From Streptomyces changanensis (GTDB taxonomy: Bacteria; Actinomycetota; Actinomycetes; Streptomycetales; Streptomycetaceae): a DNA stretch of 64,000 bases. Location: the NCBI RefSeq assembly GCF_024600715.1, contig NZ_CP102332.1, positions 1,922,001 through 1,986,000 of the forward strand. The letters are read 5' to 3'. Made by a program: the position numbers and the translations under genes. Of the stretch, positions 34,326-42,424 are shown piece after piece. The notes below the pieces were generated by a model. That model did no database searches. It was not told where the DNA came from and saw nothing but the letters and a program-made list of their open reading frames with translations. How positions within the stretch are numbered: the first letter of the stretch is position 1; each line of letters starts with the position of its first letter.

Positions 34326-35759
34326 TCAGACGCCCTGGCCCGGCCAGCCGGCCACCGCCGCGGCCTCCAGGCCGCGGGTGCGGTAGCTCTCCCCCTCCAG
34401 CGCGACGACCTCGGCGTGGTGGGCGAGCCGGTCCGCGGTCGCGGAGGCGACACCGCCGTCGCCGAAGACCTCGGCCCACCGCGCGAAGGGCCGGTCGGTG
34501 GTGACGAGGAGCGAGGCGCGCTCGTAGCGGTGCGCGACCAGCTGGAAGAAGAGGTTGGCCGACTCGCCGTCGAACGGCACGTACCCGAGCTCGTCGACGA
34601 CCAGCAGCGGATAGGCGTCCAGCGCCGCCAGCTCCTCGTCGAGCCGGCCCGCGGCCTTGGCGCGGCGCAGCCGGGCACCCCACTCCTGCGCCGTCGCGAA
34701 GAGCACCCGCTGCCCCGCCTCGCAGGCGCGCACGCCGAGCGCGACGGCGAGGTGGGTCTTGCCGGTGCCGGGGCCGCCGAGGAAGACGACGTTCTCGCCG
34801 CGCGCGACGAAGTCGAGCCGGCCCAGCCGGTCCAGGACCAGCGGGTCGGGCGCCCGCAGGTGACCGGTGTCGAAGGTCTCCAGCTCCTTGCGGGCCGGGA
34901 AGCCCGCCGCCGCCACCCGCTCCTCCGCCCCGACGGCGTACCGTCCGGCGCCCGCCTGCCGCGGGATGGGCCGGAGGGCGGCGCCCGCCTTCGCCCCGCC
35001 CGCGGCCGTGCCGCCCGCCAGGGCGTCCCACGCGACCGGCCCGACGGGAGCGCCGGGGGCGCCGGGTGCGCCGGGTGCGCCGGCGGCGTGCGCGGTACCG
35101 GCCACGTCGGCGGTGCCGGCCGTACGGGGGTGGACGGGGCCGTGCTCCGCCGCGTGGTCGGAGCGGGGGCCGTGCTCGTGGGCGGTCATCGGCCCGGACA
35201 TGTACGCCAGGATGAGGGCCGAGACGATGAACGCCATGTGGATGACCGTGCCCCACAGCAGGTCGTGCCGCGGGGTGTGGTGGACGTCGACGAACATCTG
35301 GAGCAGGTGCACCGACGAGATGCCGACGATCGCCGTCGCCAACTTCACCTTCAGCACGTTGGAGTTGACGTGGGAAAGCCACTCCGGCTGGTCCCGGTGG
35401 CCCTGCAGGCCGATGCGGGAGACGAAGGTCTCGTACCCGCCGACGATGACCATGATGAGCAGGTTGGCGATCATGACGACGTCCACGAGTTTCAGCACCG
35501 CGAGCATGACGTGCGTCTCGTCGGCGGATCCGCTCAGGACGTGCTCGATCAGTTTCCAGAGCTCGTTGAAGAACTTGTAGACGTACACGCCCTGGGCGGC
35601 CACGAGGCCGAAGTACAGGGGCGCCTGGAGCCAGCGGGTGGCGAACAGCGCGTAGCCGAGGGTCGTCATGTGCGACGTGGCGGCCGGGGCGGGGGCGGCG
35701 GCGGGGGACGAGTCGAGGCGGGACACCGGCATCTCCTGCGACGGGGCGGGGAGCGCCAT
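34326..35759 (-). CDS. YqhA/UPF0114 membrane domain fused to an IstB-type AAA+ ATPase
   Basis: A single uninterrupted 477-residue frame with two unrelated domains. Residues about 31-190 match the UPF0114/YqhA family (ALFATRWLQAPLYFGLVAAQ, VGGYETFVSRIG, VGISSVHLLQMFVDV, VIHMAFIVSALILAYM), with three to four membrane helices. A Pro/Gly/Ala/His-rich linker (191-280) follows. Residues about 283-465 are the ATPase of IstB, the helper of IS21 transposases: Walker A GPGTGKT (329-335), Walker B LLVVDE (385-390), ANLFFQLVAHRYERAS and sensor-1 LLVTTDRPFARW. The N-terminal part of IstB and any istA gene are absent. No IS ends seen. Function unknown; could be a domesticated, membrane-tethered AAA+. Confidence 0.88.
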   Translation of the reverse strand: MALPAPSQEMPVSRLDSSPAAAPAPAATSHMTTLGYALFATRWLQAPLYFGLVAAQGVYVYKFFNELWKLIEHVLSGSADETHVMLAVLKLVDVVMIANLLIMVIVGGYETFVSRIGLQGHRDQPEWLSHVNSNVLKVKLATAIVGISSVHLLQMFVDVHHTPRHDLLWGTVIHMAFIVSALILAYMSGPMTAHEHGPRSDHAAEHGPVHPRTAGTADVAGTAHAAGAPGAPGAPGAPVGPVAWDALAGGTAAGGAKAGAALRPIPRQAGAGRYAVGAEERVAAAGFPARKELETFDTGHLRAPDPLVLDRLGRLDFVARGENVVFLGGPGTGKTHLAVALGVRACEAGQRVLFATAQEWGARLRRAKAAGRLDEELAALDAYPLLVVDELGYVPFDGESANLFFQLVAHRYERASLLVTTDRPFARWAEVFGDGGVASATADRLAHHAEVVALEGESYRTRGLEAAAVAGWPGQGV

Positions 35760-35962
35760 TCTCGTGGGCCGCAGGAGAAAATCTGAATTCCTGCCACTCG
35801 TAGGGATTAATAGGCATTCAGTCGGACGGCAGCGCGGCGCGTCTCTCTCCGTGGATCACCCTGGCGCCGCCAGGGCAGTTGTGCGAATGTCGCTGCTGGT
35901 GCGCTCGATGCGTCGTCGGTGGCTCGGCGAGGTTGGAGCACCGACGAGGGGAGCGACACGAG

Positions 35963-38900
35963 ATGGCGCTGCTTTCCGACGGCGGCCCGGAGTTCCGGCT
36001 GCTGGGGCCGCTGGAGGTCCGCGTGGCCGGCCGCCGGCTCCCGCTCACGGCCCCCCGGCTGCGGTACGCCCTCGGAACGCTGCTGCTCCACGCCGACCGC
36101 ACGGTCTCCGTGGACCAGTTGGCCGACGGCGTGTGGGAGGACCGGCTCCCCGCGGACCCCGCCAACCAGGTCGCCGTCTGCGTGTCGCTGCTGCGCCGCC
36201 GCTTCGCGCGGGCGGGCGCGCCGGACGGCCTCATCGTCACCACCCCGCCGGGCTACCTCCTCACCACCCGCGGCGCTGAGCTCGACACCGCCCTGGTCCG
36301 CCGCCTCGCCGCCGAGGCGCACGTCCGCGCCGGAGCGGGCGAGCGGGAGGAGGCCGCCGGACTGCTGCGCCGCGCGCTGTCGCTGTGGCGGGGGCCGCTC
36401 CTGGAGGGGACGAGCCGGCGGGCCTGGGCGCCGGAGGTCCGCGCCTGGGAGGAGGAGCGCGTGGCCCTCCACGCGCGGTGGGCGGAGCTGGAGTTGGCGC
36501 TCGGCCGGTACGAGGGGCTCACCGCGGAGCTGAGCGCCTTCGTCCAGGAGCGCCCGTTCCTGGAGCGTCCCCGCGCCCAGCTGATGACCGCGCTGTACCG
36601 CTCGGGCCGGCAGGCCGACGCGCTGCGGCTGTACCGGGACGGGGCGCGGCTCTTCGACGAGGAGCTCGGCGTCGCCCCCGGGCCGGAGCTGCGCCGGCTC
36701 CACGAGGAGATCCTGCGCGGCACCCTGCCCCCGCACCCGGCGCCACCACCGCGACCGCCCGCGCCGCCGCGTCCCCCCGCCCCGACGGCCGCGCGCCCGG
36801 CCCCCTGCCCCCCGGCCACCTCGGACGCCGCCACGGCCACCCCGCCCCCATCCCCGTCCCCGCCTGCGCCCCCGACCCTGCCCCCGCCGCCGGTCGGGCC
36901 CTGTCTGCTGCCCGGCGGCGTGCCCGAGTTCGTCGGGCGGGAGCACGAGGCGGCGGTCCTGGCGGAGGTCCTGGCTCAGGCGCACACGCCCGGGGAGCGC
37001 CGCGCCGACCCGGCCGGCACGGCGCCCGCCAGGGCCGGGCACGTCCCGGTCGCCGAGGTCGTGGGCGCGGGCGGCACCGGCAAGACCGCGCTCGCCCTCC
37101 ACGTCGCCCACGGGTGCCGCCCGGCGTTCCCCGACGGCCAGCTCTACATCAACCTCCGCGGCCTGCACACCGATCCGGTACCGCCCGAGGAGGCCCTGGC
37201 CCGGTTCCTGCGCGAACTGGGCACCCCGGGGCCCGCGATCCCCGACGGCCTGGAGGAGCGCGCCGAGACGTACCGGGCCCTGCTCGCCGACAGACGTGTG
37301 CTGATCATCCTCGACGACGCGGCGTCCGCCGCACAGATCCGGCCGCTCATGCCCGGCACGGGCAGCTGCGCCGTGGTGGTGACGAGCCGCTCCCGGGTGG
37401 CGACGTCCTTCGCGGCGCGCGTGGTCGAACCGGGCCTGTTCAGCCCGGAGCAGGCGCTGGAACTGCTGGCGCGGATCACCGGTCCCGACCGGCCCGCCGC
37501 GGAGCCGGACGCCGCCCGCCAGCTCCTGGAGCACTGCGGCCGGCTCCCGCTCGCCGTGAGCATCGTCGGGGCCAAGCTCGCGGCCAAGCCCCACTGGACG
37601 CTCGACCGGGCCGCCACCCGCCTCGCCGACGAGCAACGGCGCCTGGACGAGCTGGAGTACGACAGCCTCGCCGTCCGGACCAGCGTCGCCCTCTCCTACC
37701 GCGGCATCGGCCCGGCCGCGCGGTTGCTGCTGCGCCGGCTGGCCGTGCTGGCCCCGCCGGACTTCGCCGACTGGATCGCCCCTCCCCTGCTCGACGCCGC
37801 GCCCGACGAGGCGGAGGCGGCGGTGGAGGAGCTGGTGGACTCCCGTCTGGTCGACGTGGTCGGCACCGACCGGGCGGGGCAGCTGCGCTACCGCGTGCAC
37901 GAGCTCGTGCGGCTCTTCGCCGCCGAGCAGGCGGCCGACTCGGAGACGGAGGAGTCCCGCCGGGCCGCCGTCGCCCGGACGGCCGCGGCGGCCGTCACGT
38001 ACGCCGAGACGGCCCACCACCTGGTGTGCGGCGGCGAGTTCACAGCCGTGCGCAGCCGCTCGGACCGGCCGTCCGCCGGAGCGCCGGACGCTGCGGGCGC
38101 ACCGCCCGCGGACCCGCTGCGCTGGTACGAGGCGGAGCGGCTGACGCTCACCGCGCTGGTCCGCCAGGCGGCGGGCCACGGGCTGGACGGTCACGCCTGG
38201 GACCTCGCGGCCGTCTGCCGCTGCCTGTTCCGCACCCGCGGTCACCACGACGACTGGGCGTCGACCCACCGGCACGCCCTGCGCGCCGTGCGCGGGGCGG
38301 GCAACCGCCGGGGCACGGCGGCGATGCTCCTCGGGCTCGGCGAGCTGCACCTCGCCCGACGCCGGCACGCCGAGGCCGTACCGCTGCTGGAGGACGCGCA
38401 CCGCGCGTTCGAGGAGGCGGCCGACGCGTACGGCGCGGCGCTCGCGCTGCGCGAGGTGGCACGCGCGGACCGGTACCAGGGCCGGTACGAGCGGGCGCTG
38501 GAGCGCTGGGCGCGCTGCCTGCCGGCCCTGCGTGCCGCCGGTGACGAGGAGGCGCGGGCGCAGGTGCTGCGGTGGACCGGGCAGACCCTGCTGGAGCTGC
38601 GCGACGTGGACGGCGCCGAACCGTACCTGCGGCGGGCGGAGGAGATCACGCGCCGGCTGCACGGGCGGGCCGCGGACCGCTCGCGGCTGGCGCCCGCGGC
38701 CCTGCTGCGCGGCCGGGGGCGCCTGGTGGAGGCGGAGGCGCAGTACCGGCGCGGGCTGGAGTCGGCGCGGGCCTTCGGGGACGTCGTCGCGGTCGGCCAC
38801 GCCTACTTCGGGCTGGGCGGGATCGCCCTGGAGCGGGGCGACTGGGCCGGGGCGGAGTACCTGCTCGACCGGTGCGTGGAGCAGGCGCGCACCGTGCGGG

Positions 38901-39205
38901 ACCCGCTGCTGGAGGCGGGCGGGCTGTTCTGCCTGGCCGCCGCCCGCGGGCACACCGGAGACCCCGACGCCGCGTACGTGCTGCTGAAGCGCTCGGCGGC
39001 GCTCAGCCTCGCGCTGGGCGCGCCGGTGCGGTACGCGCGTTGCCGGTACGCGCACGCGGCGGTCCTGGTGGTCCGGGGCGGTGATCGCGCCACGGCGGAG
39101 GCGCTGCGCGCCGAGGCGGACGCGGCGGTGGCGGGCACGGGTTCCGCGCTGGCCGCGGCGGCCTTCCCCGGCGACGGCGTCGCGCATTACCCCCTCGTTC
39201 CCTGA
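35963..39205 (+). CDS. AfsR/SARP-type regulator with NB-ARC and TPR domains
   Basis: A 1080-residue regulator. An OmpR-type DNA-binding domain (about 10-100, FRLLGPLEVRVAGRRLPL and TTPPGYLLTT) is followed by the BTAD (about 105-250, LWRGPLLEG, LYRSGRQADALRLYR), a Pro-rich linker (about 258-312), an NB-ARC ATPase (P-loop GAGGTGKT 368-375, VLIILDDA Walker B) and C-terminal TPR-like repeats. This is the architecture of AfsR-class Streptomyces antibiotic regulatory proteins, which switch on biosynthetic operons. ATG 35963 is chosen; the upstream part of the frame is Cys-rich non-coding-like sequence. It sits at the head of the co-directional cluster 39518-50273 and is its likely activator. Confidence 0.93.
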   Translation: MALLSDGGPEFRLLGPLEVRVAGRRLPLTAPRLRYALGTLLLHADRTVSVDQLADGVWEDRLPADPANQVAVCVSLLRRRFARAGAPDGLIVTTPPGYLLTTRGAELDTALVRRLAAEAHVRAGAGEREEAAGLLRRALSLWRGPLLEGTSRRAWAPEVRAWEEERVALHARWAELELALGRYEGLTAELSAFVQERPFLERPRAQLMTALYRSGRQADALRLYRDGARLFDEELGVAPGPELRRLHEEILRGTLPPHPAPPPRPPAPPRPPAPTAARPAPCPPATSDAATATPPPSPSPPAPPTLPPPPVGPCLLPGGVPEFVGREHEAAVLAEVLAQAHTPGERRADPAGTAPARAGHVPVAEVVGAGGTGKTALALHVAHGCRPAFPDGQLYINLRGLHTDPVPPEEALARFLRELGTPGPAIPDGLEERAETYRALLADRRVLIILDDAASAAQIRPLMPGTGSCAVVVTSRSRVATSFAARVVEPGLFSPEQALELLARITGPDRPAAEPDAARQLLEHCGRLPLAVSIVGAKLAAKPHWTLDRAATRLADEQRRLDELEYDSLAVRTSVALSYRGIGPAARLLLRRLAVLAPPDFADWIAPPLLDAAPDEAEAAVEELVDSRLVDVVGTDRAGQLRYRVHELVRLFAAEQAADSETEESRRAAVARTAAAAVTYAETAHHLVCGGEFTAVRSRSDRPSAGAPDAAGAPPADPLRWYEAERLTLTALVRQAAGHGLDGHAWDLAAVCRCLFRTRGHHDDWASTHRHALRAVRGAGNRRGTAAMLLGLGELHLARRRHAEAVPLLEDAHRAFEEAADAYGAALALREVARADRYQGRYERALERWARCLPALRAAGDEEARAQVLRWTGQTLLELRDVDGAEPYLRRAEEITRRLHGRAADRSRLAPAALLRGRGRLVEAEAQYRRGLESARAFGDVVAVGHAYFGLGGIALERGDWAGAEYLLDRCVEQARTVRDPLLEAGGLFCLAAARGHTGDPDAAYVLLKRSAALSLALGAPVRYARCRYAHAAVLVVRGGDRATAEALRAEADAAVAGTGSALAAAAFPGDGVAHYPLVP

Positions 39206-39517
39206 CCGCCGCGGCGCACTCGGCGCCCCGTCGCCGCCCGTTCACCGGTACCGGGAAATGCGGCCGAAAAGCGGGTCTGTCGATTCGGTTCCACTTCGAT
39301 GTCAGCTCCGTCGCCGCTGGTCGGACCGGGTTTGGCGAAAATTGGCACATGCATCTTGAACGTGCTTGCCGCCCGTTTTCCGAACTGCTCATGATGGATC
39401 TCGAATCCGCGGGTCCGAAAAGGGACCGCGGAAAGGGAGCGTTCGCGCGTCCGGAATGCGACGGGGATTTCCCCGACCGGGGCGCGGCGCGCGGAGAGCC
39501 TCGGGGAAGGGGCGGTC
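39206..39517 (+). promoter_or_regulatory. control region before the biosynthetic operon
   Basis: This 312-base gap contains a relatively AT-rich stretch (about 39256-39450, for example GGCGAAAATTGGCACATGC) unlike the neighbouring coding DNA, as expected for a promoter. It is the natural target for the upstream AfsR-type regulator. I could not identify convincing heptameric SARP repeats. It includes a GGGGAAGGGG ribosome site for the MFS gene. Confidence 0.45.
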
Positions 39518-40840
39518 GTGGGGCGGGACGGCGAGGACGGCGGGGACGACCAGGGCGGCCGGGAAGGCCGGGACGGCGGGGCTCGCGCGGCCGGCGGGGA
39601 TGGTGCGGCCGGCGGGGATGGTGCGGCCGGCGGGCGCCGCCGCGGATCGGGGGCCGCGGCCGCCGTGAGCGTGGCGCTGATCACCGTGCTCACCTCCCTG
39701 CCCCTGTTCCTCGTGGGGGCGACGAGCACGCTGGTCAACCGCGAGCTGGGGTGGGACGCCGGGGACACCGGGCTGCTCCTCGCGGCGTACTGGCTGTCGT
39801 CGCTCTCCGGCGCCTATCTGAGCCGGCGGGTCGACACGCCGGTGTCGGCGGAGACGACGGTCGGTTCGGCCGCGCTCGTCACCGCCGTCGGCCTGTCGGT
39901 GGCGGCCTGGTGCGGCGGCTGGGGGCTCGCGCTGGGCACCGCGCTCGGCGGACTGGTCTACGGCTACACCCAGCCGCACACCAACTCCCTGCTCATGCAG
40001 CGCTGTCCGCCGTCCGCGCAGGGGTTCGCCTTCGGTCTGAAGCAGGCGGCGATCCCGGCGTCGACGCTGGTCGGCAGCCTGGCCGTGCCCGCGCTCGCCG
40101 TGCCGTACGGCTGGCGGGCCGTCTTCACCGCCTCGGCGGTCGTGTGCGTGGCCTACGCGCTCCCCGGCCTCGTCGTGCGCCACCGCGGGGCCGGCGGACG
40201 GCGCGGGCCCGCGGCCCCGGCGCCGCCGCTGCGGCTGAACGCCCACCTGATCGGACTGGCCGTCGCCGGGCTGTGCGGCGCGATGGTGGGCAACGCCCTC
40301 GGCGGCTTCCTCATCGCCTCCGGTGTCCACGAGGGCATGGCGCTGACCTGGGCGAGCCTCCTCGCCGCCGCCGGCTCGACGACCAACATCGCGGTGCGCC
40401 TCGTCGCCGGGATCGTCGTGGACCGGGGGCGGTACGCGCCGCGCGCCCTGCTGTGGCAGCTGTACCTGGCGGGCGCCGTCGGCACGCTGCTGCTGGCCCT
40501 CGGCGGCGGCCCGTGGGTGATGACGGTGGGCGGACTGCTCGCGTTCGGCGGCGGCTGGGGGTGGGCGGGGCTCCTCCACTACGTCGCGGGGGCCGCCTTC
40601 CCCGGGCGCGCGGCGCGGGCGACGGCGGTGACGCAGATGGGCGTCTCGCTGGGCGGCGCCACCGGACCGATGCTCTTCGGACTGCTCGTCGACCACGCCG
40701 GCTGGGGCGCCGCCTGGCTGATGCTCACCGCCGTCGGCACCGTCGCCGCGGTCGTCGTCCGCCTGCTGCGCGAGCCGCCCGACACGGCGGCCCCGGCCAC
40801 GGCGGCGGCGCCCCCCTCGACCACGCACACCAGGAAGTGA
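39518..40840 (+). CDS. MFS transporter
   Basis: A 440-residue major facilitator with about 12 hydrophobic segments, the first beginning near residue 50 after a Gly/Asp/Arg-rich cytoplasmic tail. Motif-A-like positions are weak (SGAYLSRRVDTP), and the central loop and seventh helix region (RLVAGIVVDRGRYAPRALL) are intact. GTG 39518 follows GGGGAAGGGG. It is the first gene of the cluster operon, 9 bases before the PvcA-like gene, so it probably exports the product or imports a precursor. The disordered N-terminus contains GGDGAAGGDGAAGG repeats, another sign of local repeat growth. Confidence 0.9.
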   Translation: MGRDGEDGGDDQGGREGRDGGARAAGGDGAAGGDGAAGGRRRGSGAAAAVSVALITVLTSLPLFLVGATSTLVNRELGWDAGDTGLLLAAYWLSSLSGAYLSRRVDTPVSAETTVGSAALVTAVGLSVAAWCGGWGLALGTALGGLVYGYTQPHTNSLLMQRCPPSAQGFAFGLKQAAIPASTLVGSLAVPALAVPYGWRAVFTASAVVCVAYALPGLVVRHRGAGGRRGPAAPAPPLRLNAHLIGLAVAGLCGAMVGNALGGFLIASGVHEGMALTWASLLAAAGSTTNIAVRLVAGIVVDRGRYAPRALLWQLYLAGAVGTLLLALGGGPWVMTVGGLLAFGGGWGWAGLLHYVAGAAFPGRAARATAVTQMGVSLGGATGPMLFGLLVDHAGWGAAWLMLTAVGTVAAVVVRLLREPPDTAAPATAAAPPSTTHTRK

Positions 40841-40849
40841 GGCACCGTC

Positions 40850-42424
40850 ATGACCTCTACCGCCCCCGAGACCTCCGCCCCCGCGCCCACCCGCTTCGTG
40901 ACGAGCCGGCGCGAGCGGTCGCTGCGCGACCTCACCGCCGAGCAGCGCAGGAGCCAGATATCCGACGGCCACCGGCTGATCCGCGCGGTCCGCGCCCGGC
41001 CCTTCCAGCTGTACACCGCCCGGCGGCACGCCACCCGCGCGGTGACCCTGGACGCCGAGGAGTGGATGGCGGGCGTCCTCCCGGCGATGCGCGCGGCCGT
41101 CAGCCGCACCGCGTCGGCGCGGCTCGACACCGCCCTGGCGCGGGCCCGCAAGCGGATGTCCGAGTACGGGGTGAAGCGCGTCGGCTCGGCGGAGGCGGTG
41201 GCCGAGGCGCTCTCCGACAACAAGTGGTTCCGCACCCAGCGTGAGCACGTGGGGCGCGCTGAGCTGCGCGACCGGGTGCGGGACGCCCTGGCGCACGGCG
41301 AGCCGGTGGAGCTGGTCTTCCCCCTCTTCTCCCGCAAGCCGTTCTCCCCGGTCAAGAACCGCGGCGTCGCCCCCGACACCGCGGAGCTGCACTCGCTGGC
41401 GCGGTGCGCGGCGCTCGCCCACACCGTCGCGGCCCTCTCCCCCACGGGCTGCCGCTTCACCGTCGTGGCGGACGGCCACAAGTACAACCGCGCCTGCCGC
41501 ACGCCCGACGCGGTGGTGGACGCGTACCAGGACACCCTGCGCCGGTGGGTGCGCGAGCTCGACGCCGAGGACGTCCTGCGCGTGGTGGACTACGAGGAGT
41601 GGGTCGCCGGCGGCCTCGGCGCCGCCGACCTGCGCGAGCGCGAGGAGTACTACCTCCGCCAGGCGGCCGCCCTGCACGAGCGGCACGGACGGCGCTTCTC
41701 CCCGGCCGCCCCGCGCGACAGCCTGGCGCGGCTGGCCGACGGGGGCGGCACCGGGCAGCAACTGGCGCACACCTTCTGGTCGATCGCCACGTCCGTGCAC
41801 TACACGGCGCTCGACACCGGCCACGCCGGCCTCCCGGACGGCCCCTGCTACTCCGACGCGTACCAGGAGGCGTACGCGCAGTACGTCGCGCACCTGGGGC
41901 GGCCGTTGACGGGGACGGGCCCGGTGACGGGCCCGGACGGGCAGCGGCCCGCCGCGCCGTACGGGCGCACCGCCGCCGATCCGGCGCTGCACCACGCCCT
42001 GCGGGAGGAGGCATGGCGGGCCGCCTGCCGTTACGTGGCGATCTCGCTCACCGACCGGGACCTGAACCTGGTGCGGGAGACGGCGCCCCGCGCGGTGAAG
42101 CTCACCATCCACGGGAAGCCGGGTGAGCTGCACTTCACGACGGCGGCATCGCGCGACGCGAACATGACGGCGCAGCACTCGACGGGCGGTTACGCTCTGC
42201 TGGACGGTCGAGCCAGGCCCACCTTCCGCTACCGCATCGAGCGGGAGGCCGCCGGGGAGACGCCGGTTCTGCTCCACGGCGCGGCCGACCGCGCCGAGCG
42301 CGAGCCGCACTTCCTGCCGCTGGCCCGGCTGGAGCGCACACAGCAGCCCGTCGCCTACGTGGACGACCCGGCGCCGCTGCTCGACAGTACCTTTCCGCAT
42401 CTCCTGGAGGCCCTGGAACTATGA
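40850..42424 (+). CDS. DIT1/PvcA-like isonitrile synthase family protein (copy 1)
   Basis: A 524-residue protein. Residues about 150-250 contain the DIT1/PvcA core: FPLFSRKPFSPVKNRG, the PDTAE segment, a helix, the strand FTVVADGHKYNRACRTPD (compare SDGRVF in family members) and DAVVDAYQDTLRRW. A later segment CRYVAISLTDRDLNLV leads to TAPRAVKLTIHGKPGEL. PvcA/IsnA enzymes convert the amino group of Tyr or Trp to an isonitrile using ribulose-5-phosphate; DIT1 makes N-formyl-tyrosine. This copy keeps the DG of the active-site loop. It is longer than PvcA (about 330), with an N-terminal extension of about 140 residues. It overlaps copy 2 by 4 bases. Substrate unknown. Confidence 0.72.
   Translation: MTSTAPETSAPAPTRFVTSRRERSLRDLTAEQRRSQISDGHRLIRAVRARPFQLYTARRHATRAVTLDAEEWMAGVLPAMRAAVSRTASARLDTALARARKRMSEYGVKRVGSAEAVAEALSDNKWFRTQREHVGRAELRDRVRDALAHGEPVELVFPLFSRKPFSPVKNRGVAPDTAELHSLARCAALAHTVAALSPTGCRFTVVADGHKYNRACRTPDAVVDAYQDTLRRWVRELDAEDVLRVVDYEEWVAGGLGAADLREREEYYLRQAAALHERHGRRFSPAAPRDSLARLADGGGTGQQLAHTFWSIATSVHYTALDTGHAGLPDGPCYSDAYQEAYAQYVAHLGRPLTGTGPVTGPDGQRPAAPYGRTAADPALHHALREEAWRAACRYVAISLTDRDLNLVRETAPRAVKLTIHGKPGELHFTTAASRDANMTAQHSTGGYALLDGRARPTFRYRIEREAAGETPVLLHGAADRAEREPHFLPLARLERTQQPVAYVDDPAPLLDSTFPHLLEALEL

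Noticed and set aside
34326..34913. A complete IS21-type insertion sequence
   Set aside because: Only the IstB ATPase part is present; there is no istA gene, no terminal inverted repeat and no target duplication visible.
35807..39187. An 1126-codon minus-strand frame opposite the AfsR-type gene
   Set aside because: Composition is Arg/Gly/Val/Gln-rich shadow coding; the plus strand has clear SARP, BTAD and NB-ARC motifs.
39206..39517. SARP heptamer direct repeats (11-base spacing)
   Set aside because: TCGAT appears twice 16 bases apart, which does not fit the 11 or 22 base spacing; not enough to call a site.
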